DNA from: Acinetobacter higginsii
GTDB lineage: Bacteria > Pseudomonadota > Gammaproteobacteria > Pseudomonadales > Moraxellaceae
Assembly: GCF_000369525.1 (NCBI RefSeq)
Contig: NZ_KB850073.1
Coordinates: 124,001-188,000, forward strand
Length of the DNA stretch: 64,000 nucleotides
Direction of reading: 5' to 3'
In this document: positions 59,159 to 64,000 of the stretch, piece after piece
How the letters are laid out: every line of letters starts with the position of its first letter
How positions within the stretch are numbered: the stretch's first letter is position 1
Translations under genes and position numbers: made by a program
Notes under the pieces: generated by a model
Seen by the model: only the letters and a program-made list of their open reading frames with translations
Told to the model about the DNA's origin: nothing
The model's database searches: none

Positions 59159-59890
59159 ATGAAAATAATGATCAAAACATGGTTATCTGCACTCAGTCTG
59201 AGCCTTCTCAGCGTACAAAGCCTACATGCCGATAGCAAAACACTGGAACGAAACTTCAAACAGAATTATCCTGATATTCCAGTCAAATCCGTCAGCCCCT
59301 CTCCTTTACCCGGTATTTATGAAGTCTATGCCGCAGGTAAAATTATTTATACTGATGAAACAGCCAAATACCTATTTTTTGGTAACCTCCTCGATGTCAA
59401 AAATAAGAAAAACCTAACCGAAGAGCGCTTGGCTGAATTTGGTAAAATTGATGTTAAACAGCTGCCGCTCGATCAAGCAATTAAATATGTAAAAGGTAAT
59501 GGGGAACGTATCCTCTATGTCTTTAGCGATCCTGATTGCCCTTATTGCCAAAAGCTTGAGCAACATATGACTTCGGTTGATAATGTCACCGTGTATCTGT
59601 TCTTGTTCCCGCTTAAGAGACTACATCCTCAAGCAGAAACGATTGCGAATAAAATTTGGTGTTCGAAAAACCCGTATGAAGCTTGGGAAGATTATATGCT
59701 GCACCGTAAAGCACCTAAAAATGCAGCACAGTGTGAAACCCCTATTCAGAAGAATCTCGCCCTAGGTCAAAAATTACAAATCGATGGAACACCAACTTTA
59801 TTTTTGCAAAATGGGATGCGGCTCTCTGGTAGTCCACAAAATGCTGAACAAATTGAGCAACTTTTACAAGAAGCCAGTCCCCCAAAATAA
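59159..59890 (+). CDS. dsbC: DsbC-like periplasmic thioredoxin-fold protein
   Basis: The 243-residue protein has a signal peptide (MIKTWLSALSLSLLSVQSLHA core). A small N-terminal dimerisation domain and the linker precede a thioredoxin domain with CPYC (Cys127-Cys130) and the cis-proline DGTPTLF. These match the disulfide isomerases DsbC/DsbG. ATG 59159 is chosen over TTG 59126. Two further cysteines (KIWCSKN, AAQCETP) fit the DsbC structural pair. Confidence 0.9.
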   Translation: MKIMIKTWLSALSLSLLSVQSLHADSKTLERNFKQNYPDIPVKSVSPSPLPGIYEVYAAGKIIYTDETAKYLFFGNLLDVKNKKNLTEERLAEFGKIDVKQLPLDQAIKYVKGNGERILYVFSDPDCPYCQKLEQHMTSVDNVTVYLFLFPLKRLHPQAETIANKIWCSKNPYEAWEDYMLHRKAPKNAAQCETPIQKNLALGQKLQIDGTPTLFLQNGMRLSGSPQNAEQIEQLLQEASPPK

Positions 59891-59895
59891 AGATT

Positions 59896-59955
59896 AAATA
59901 TGAAGGCTTGTTGACTTTTCTGCCACAAAAAATCTCAAGCCTTCTTTCATATTTT
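59896..59955 (+). terminator. Possible terminator of the dsbC-like gene
   Basis: AAGGCTTG / CAAGCCTT close a loop of about 30 bases, with ATATGA/TCATAT flanking pairs and a TTTTT run after. The large loop makes it uncertain. Confidence 0.45.
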
Positions 59956-60141
59956 TCAACCTAAGACATTAACTTTAAACAACTAAATAAAAATAAAGTT
60001 CCAGTTCAGTCTCTTCCATTTGCTAAGATTTATACAAAATCCTTATTTACATTTTTAACTAAACTTTTATGATGGGAACAGCATATTGAGTTCTGCTATG
60101 CAAAGGATGAAAGCAGATCAACATGAAAGGAAAAAATAAAC

Positions 60142-60942
60142 ATGAAAAAATTGCTTATCGCAAGTTTAATGACGATTGCAAGCCATGCAACATTCGCAGC
60201 TGCCCCTAAAACGTCAACGATTAAACCTGATCCTGCATTTACTAAAGCGACTCAACTTTATGAAGCAAAGGATTACCCTGCTGCCTTCCAAGAAATGCAA
60301 CGCTTAGCCACAACAGGAAATAAGCAAGCTGTCTATAATCTTGGTTATATGACTCAACTTGGCCAAGGTACAGTAAAAGATGATAAAAAAGCGTTGCAGT
60401 ATTACCAAGAGGCATCTAATAAAGGCTATGGACCAGCAAGCTATGTCCTAGCGCAGGCCTACCATAAAAGTACGCTTGGCTTAACACATAATCCGCAAAA
60501 ATATAAAGAGTATTTAGATAAGGCCTCGACTCAAGGCTCAGATGAAGCAACTGTTGAGTTTGCTGATTTATTATTCAGACAAGGAAAACCTGAATATGAC
60601 CAAATTGCCATTCAGAGGTTGCTCCCTTTACTCCGAAAGGACTATTATCCAGCGAAGAATTTAAAAGCAGTATATGATCTTGGCATTGGCGTAAAGAATA
60701 AAAACCCTTTCATGCAACAACAAGCGGTTGAAAGCTTGAAAGATCTTGCCAAGAAAAACTATGCGCCATCTCTAATGATTTTGGGTAACATGCTCGCCAA
60801 CGGCAATATTATCGATCAAGATTTAGAGCAGGCAAAAAATATTTTCTCTCGTTTAGCTGAAGCAAACTATCCCAATGCGAAAGAATCTTTAGCCAAGGTT
60901 GAAGAAGCAATCGCAGCAAAAAAAGCAGCAACTAAAAAGTAG
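60142..60942 (+). CDS. Exported Sel1-repeat protein
   Basis: A 266-residue protein with a signal peptide (MKKLLIASLMTIASHATFAA). Several Sel1/TPR-like helical repeats follow (AVYNLGYMTQLGQGTVKDDKKALQYYQEASNKG and ASYVLAQAYHK and SLMILGNMLANGN), so it is a scaffold for protein interactions in the periplasm. AAGGA lies upstream of the ATG. Target is unknown. A terminator shared with the TonB receptor gene follows. Confidence 0.85.
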   Translation: MKKLLIASLMTIASHATFAAAPKTSTIKPDPAFTKATQLYEAKDYPAAFQEMQRLATTGNKQAVYNLGYMTQLGQGTVKDDKKALQYYQEASNKGYGPASYVLAQAYHKSTLGLTHNPQKYKEYLDKASTQGSDEATVEFADLLFRQGKPEYDQIAIQRLLPLLRKDYYPAKNLKAVYDLGIGVKNKNPFMQQQAVESLKDLAKKNYAPSLMILGNMLANGNIIDQDLEQAKNIFSRLAEANYPNAKESLAKVEEAIAAKKAATKK

Positions 60943-60947
60943 AAAAC

Positions 60948-60977
60948 AAAGAGCAGCATAATAAATGCTGCTCTTTT
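60948..60977. terminator. Bidirectional terminator, Sel1 / TonB receptor
   Basis: AAAGAGCAGCA / TGCTGCTCTTT stem with loop TAATAAA, followed by TTT, between converging genes. Confidence 0.85.
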
Positions 60978-60980
60978 CAC

Positions 60981-63110
60981 TTAGAATTGTTTGCTGACTT
61001 TAATCCCCGCACTCCAGTTGCGCCCATCTGCAGGTTCGAAGAAGCGGCTATTGCTATCATTCACAATCACAGAACTCGCATAGTTTTTATCAAACAGGTT
61101 GTCGACACGCGCAAAGCCATTTATGCCCCAATCTGCATATTTCCATGCATATCCAGTATAGATTGAAGCAATGGTGTAACTTGGTGCTGCATCACTATTG
61201 ATATCATCAACATAGACCTTGTCCATATACTGAGTATCAACACCTGCATAGAAGCCTTGCTCTGGTTTCCACGCCAAGCCAAGAAAAGCTTGGTTCTTGG
61301 CAATCCCCGGAATTGCATTGCCCTTTTCAACAGCCTTGACCGTACCTACAGCCGGAATTGTGGTATCAAACTTGGCATCTAAATAACCATAACTGCTACT
61401 GATTTCCAGATCTTTCCAGAGCTTTTTATTCCATGCCAACTCAACCCCTTGGCGCAAGGTTTTATCAGCATTCCGAAAGGTCGCACGTCCATTTGAAGTG
61501 CCTGCTGAAACAATATCATCTTTGGTTTTACTTTGGAAAACAGCCAAGGTGAAATCACCTAGCGGATTTTGTGATTTTAAGCCAAGTTCATAATTATCAC
61601 TAGTCGATGGTTTTAGATCAAAGTTAAACCCAGACTTTTTAGGATCAGCTTGATAAGCCATTTCAGTAAACGTTGGGGTTTCAAAACCTTTAGCATAACT
61701 GGCATAGGCCAATAACTCAGGTGTAATTTGCCAGCTTAAGGCAGCCGATGGTAACACCTTGTTATAATCCGTTTTATCACTATCATTGCCATTGCTTAAA
61801 TAACGATCCTTAGATTTATAATGCACATTGCTATAACGCACACCGGTATCTAAACGCCAAGTCGGTAAAAACTGCCAAGAGGCTTGTAAATAGGGATCAA
61901 CATTCCACAAGGTATTGTCTTCATCACGACGCAATGTGCCTTTTACCCCATAAGACGGCGACCCATTAACAAGATTAAAGTTCTCATACCCTTTGCGGTC
62001 TTCATCCATGCTATCAACCGCAAGCCCTGCACTAAAAGTGGTATTCGGCAACAGTTCTTTACCTGTCCAACGGAAATCAGCACCATAATAATTGCGTTCA
62101 AAATCAATCACCCCACCAGCGTGATTAGGATTTTTTTGCGCGAATTGGGGAATTGATTGATATTGAGTCACCTGACGATTGCCGAAATAAGCCATCGCAT
62201 ACAACTCATGCTGATCATTAATCGGTTTAGACCAAGTCACACCCGTTTGCGTTTGTTCTATATCTTTACGAACGTTATATATATTATTCGCATCATTCAC
62301 CTGACGCGGATTTTGCTGCCATTGAGTTCGATTTAGGCCTTGAGGATCATCGGCATGAATCTTGACATAATTGGTGACCCAGTTAATTTTAGTGCCATCA
62401 TCCAAATTCCACGTCAGCTTCGCATTATTTAAAACTTTTTCTGCACTGCTGTGGTCTCGATAGCCATCGGTATCAAAATACGAGGAACTGATGATATAGC
62501 TCGGTTCATTTTGATTTTTTGCACCGCCCTGTAGTACCAGACCTGCACGATTCTTGTTATGACTGCCTCCCGCATAACTCATCTCAATCGAATCTTTGCC
62601 TTGGCCTTCTTTGGTCGTCGCCAAGATTGCCCCACCTGATGAGTTGCCATACAGTGATGAAAATGGACCAGTTAATACTTCAAGATGACTGAGGCTACTT
62701 AAATCAATATTCGAGGTTTGACCTTGACCATCTGGCATCGTTGCTGGAATACCATCGGTATATAAACGGATCCCGCGCACACCAAAGGTAGAACGCGCAC
62801 CAAAACCACGCATCGAGAGCTGCAAATCTTGCGCGTAATTTTCGCGATTGCGTAATTGAACACTTGGAATCCCTTTCACCACTTCGGTTAAGTTCACCTG
62901 CGCAGATTGATCATTTTGAGGCATATCGACCCTAAAAATTGATGCAGGCGTTTGCATATAAGTGGTATCTGTACGTGTTGCTTCAACTTTGATCGTTGGA
63001 AGCTGCACCGCTTGATCCGCATCTGATTCAGCTGCCCAGACAACGCTACTACCCGCCCCCATACACATTGCGACGCAACCGTATAAAAGGTTAATTTTCA
63101 GTGAAGGCAT
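60981..63110 (-). CDS. TonB-dependent outer-membrane receptor
   Basis: A 709-residue receptor with a signal peptide ending near VWA, a plug domain (about residues 40-160, with TEVVKGIPSVQLRNRENYAQ and FSSLYGNSSGG) and a 22-strand barrel ending in ...KVSKQF. It takes up a scarce ligand such as a ferric siderophore with energy from TonB. The substrate is not evident; no biosynthesis or regulator gene sits beside it. It is divergent from mutM. Confidence 0.92.
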   Translation of the reverse strand: MPSLKINLLYGCVAMCMGAGSSVVWAAESDADQAVQLPTIKVEATRTDTTYMQTPASIFRVDMPQNDQSAQVNLTEVVKGIPSVQLRNRENYAQDLQLSMRGFGARSTFGVRGIRLYTDGIPATMPDGQGQTSNIDLSSLSHLEVLTGPFSSLYGNSSGGAILATTKEGQGKDSIEMSYAGGSHNKNRAGLVLQGGAKNQNEPSYIISSSYFDTDGYRDHSSAEKVLNNAKLTWNLDDGTKINWVTNYVKIHADDPQGLNRTQWQQNPRQVNDANNIYNVRKDIEQTQTGVTWSKPINDQHELYAMAYFGNRQVTQYQSIPQFAQKNPNHAGGVIDFERNYYGADFRWTGKELLPNTTFSAGLAVDSMDEDRKGYENFNLVNGSPSYGVKGTLRRDEDNTLWNVDPYLQASWQFLPTWRLDTGVRYSNVHYKSKDRYLSNGNDSDKTDYNKVLPSAALSWQITPELLAYASYAKGFETPTFTEMAYQADPKKSGFNFDLKPSTSDNYELGLKSQNPLGDFTLAVFQSKTKDDIVSAGTSNGRATFRNADKTLRQGVELAWNKKLWKDLEISSSYGYLDAKFDTTIPAVGTVKAVEKGNAIPGIAKNQAFLGLAWKPEQGFYAGVDTQYMDKVYVDDINSDAAPSYTIASIYTGYAWKYADWGINGFARVDNLFDKNYASSVIVNDSNSRFFEPADGRNWSAGIKVSKQF

Positions 63111-63320
63111 GAAGATTCCTTATTTCTCAAAATTTCGAAAGGATGATTTTTAAAAGTAAGCATCTGATTATTTTATATTTGTCTTACATCATTAACTTTA
63201 GCCAAAATCATCAATAATCTGGTTACTGATTGGCATTGGTAAATAAAATTAAATACCGCCATAATTGTAAGTGAAACATTTGCCCTCATTGTATCGTTGT
63301 TGAAACAACTTGAGCTTTCT

Positions 63321-64000
63321 ATGCCCGAACTTCCTGAAGTTGAAACCACCAAAACCAGCCTGCTGCCGTTGTTGCAACAACGTGTGCAAGCGGTCAACGT
63401 CTTGAATGCAAGTTTACGCTGGCCCATTCCAAACGATCTCGAAAAACTGGTTGGACAACGTTTGACTCAACTTAAACGTCGCTCGAAATACATTTTAGCT
63501 GAATTTGAACAAGACCATATGCTCTGGCATCTGGGCATGTCTGGTAGCTTTCGTCTATGTGAACCCAATGAAGCACTCAGAAAGCATGATCATCTGGTGA
63601 TTGATTTTGAAGATCTGCAACTTCGCTACCATGATCCACGTCGCTTTGGCTGTATTTTGTGGTTAGACCAACAGAATCAAAGTAAATTGATCGACACGCT
63701 TGGTCCTGAACCACTCAGTGAAGACTTTAACGCAGCTTATTTACACGAAAAGCTGAGTAAAAAGAATGTCGGCATTAAAATTGCTTTGATGGATAACCAT
63801 GTGGTGGTTGGTGTCGGCAATATTTATGCGACTGAAAGTTTATTCAACATCGGGGTTCATCCAGCACAACCTGCTTCGACGCTGAGCAAAGCACAAGTGG
63901 AAAAATTGGTCATTGAAGTTAAACGCATCTTAAAACAGGCGATTGACTTAGGTGGCTCAACCTTACGTGACTATAGCAATGCGATGGGTGAAAATGGTTA
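63321..64000 (+). CDS. mutM: MutM formamidopyrimidine-DNA glycosylase, 5' part
   Basis: The first 226 codons of a longer gene that continues past the window. It starts MPELPEVETTKTSLLP: after Met removal Pro1 is the catalytic nucleophile and Glu2 the partner, which is decisive for Fpg/MutM. The GNIYATESLF helix-two-turns-helix DNA-binding region is also present. It excises 8-oxoguanine and opens the abasic site. The C-terminal zinc finger is beyond the window. Confidence 0.95.
   Translation, partial: MPELPEVETTKTSLLPLLQQRVQAVNVLNASLRWPIPNDLEKLVGQRLTQLKRRSKYILAEFEQDHMLWHLGMSGSFRLCEPNEALRKHDHLVIDFEDLQLRYHDPRRFGCILWLDQQNQSKLIDTLGPEPLSEDFNAAYLHEKLSKKNVGIKIALMDNHVVVGVGNIYATESLFNIGVHPAQPASTLSKAQVEKLVIEVKRILKQAIDLGGSTLRDYSNAMGENG

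Noticed and set aside
63111-63320. Fur box between the TonB receptor and mutM
   Set aside because: The region was read for one because the receptor may be iron-regulated, but no stretch came close to the 19-bp consensus.

Overview
This 64 kb window looks like a chromosomal segment of an Acinetobacter species. The base composition is AT-rich (estimated around 40% GC by eye). It carries the characteristic wax ester synthase/diacylglycerol acyltransferase (WS/DGAT), a DcaP-type porin, an Acinetobacter-style Chp/Pil chemosensory operon, and mreBCD-maf-rng and gatCAB blocks. Most of it is ordinary core genome. All calls rest on reading the sequence and remembered family features; no database search was run.

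Layout. 1-4.0 kb: the end of a FadL-like outer-membrane protein, thrH, cysH, the WS/DGAT gene and a small PA1571-like gene. 4.1-8.6 kb (minus): mreB-mreC-mreD-maf-rng, for cell shape and RNA processing. 8.7-12.0 kb (plus): gatC-gatA-gatB, the tRNA amidotransferase. 12.1-15.2 kb: four exported proteins of little-known function. 15.4-16.8 kb (minus): a very AT-rich three-gene unit made of a PAAR-tip protein, a small protein with a possible permuted papain-type His/Cys arrangement, and a four-helix membrane protein. This is best read as an orphan type VI secretion effector-immunity cassette and is the most novel item here. 17.1-20 kb: an exported protein, then a LysR regulator divergent from a two-gene chromate-type transporter. 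20-31.6 kb: M13 metallopeptidase, SbmA-type peptide importer, patatin lipoprotein, AGCS and GltS sodium symporters, DcaP-like porin, nitroreductase and a Bcr/CflA efflux pump. 31.6-38.7 kb: YccS-like FUSC protein, YcxB-like protein, a PepSY/flavodoxin/NADPH-reductase fusion with Fur-like sites at its promoter, an ElyC/YdcF-type protein and a DUF2750 protein.

38.7-39.5 kb: six tRNA genes (three Val-TAC and three Asp-GTC, interleaved) behind a near-consensus promoter. 39.7-43.3 kb: L,D-transpeptidase, YbaN-like protein, DUF1853 protein, entericidin-like lipoprotein and dapE. 43.3-52.5 kb (minus): pilG-pilH-pilI-pilJ-chpA plus a second CheW-like gene, the chemosensory system that controls type IV pili. 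Its ChpA kinase contains a recent-looking tandem duplication of an Hpt module. 52.8-64 kb: DUF4124 protein, proS, a run of small conserved proteins (YegP, YjdM, YeaO-like, DUF2004-like, SRPBCC), ygfZ, a low-molecular-weight phosphatase, a DsbC-like protein, a Sel1-repeat protein, a TonB-dependent receptor and the start of mutM, which runs off the window.

No insertion sequences, prophage genes or CRISPR arrays were seen. Apart from the PAAR cassette the window reads as stable core genome with well-formed intrinsic terminators between most units.
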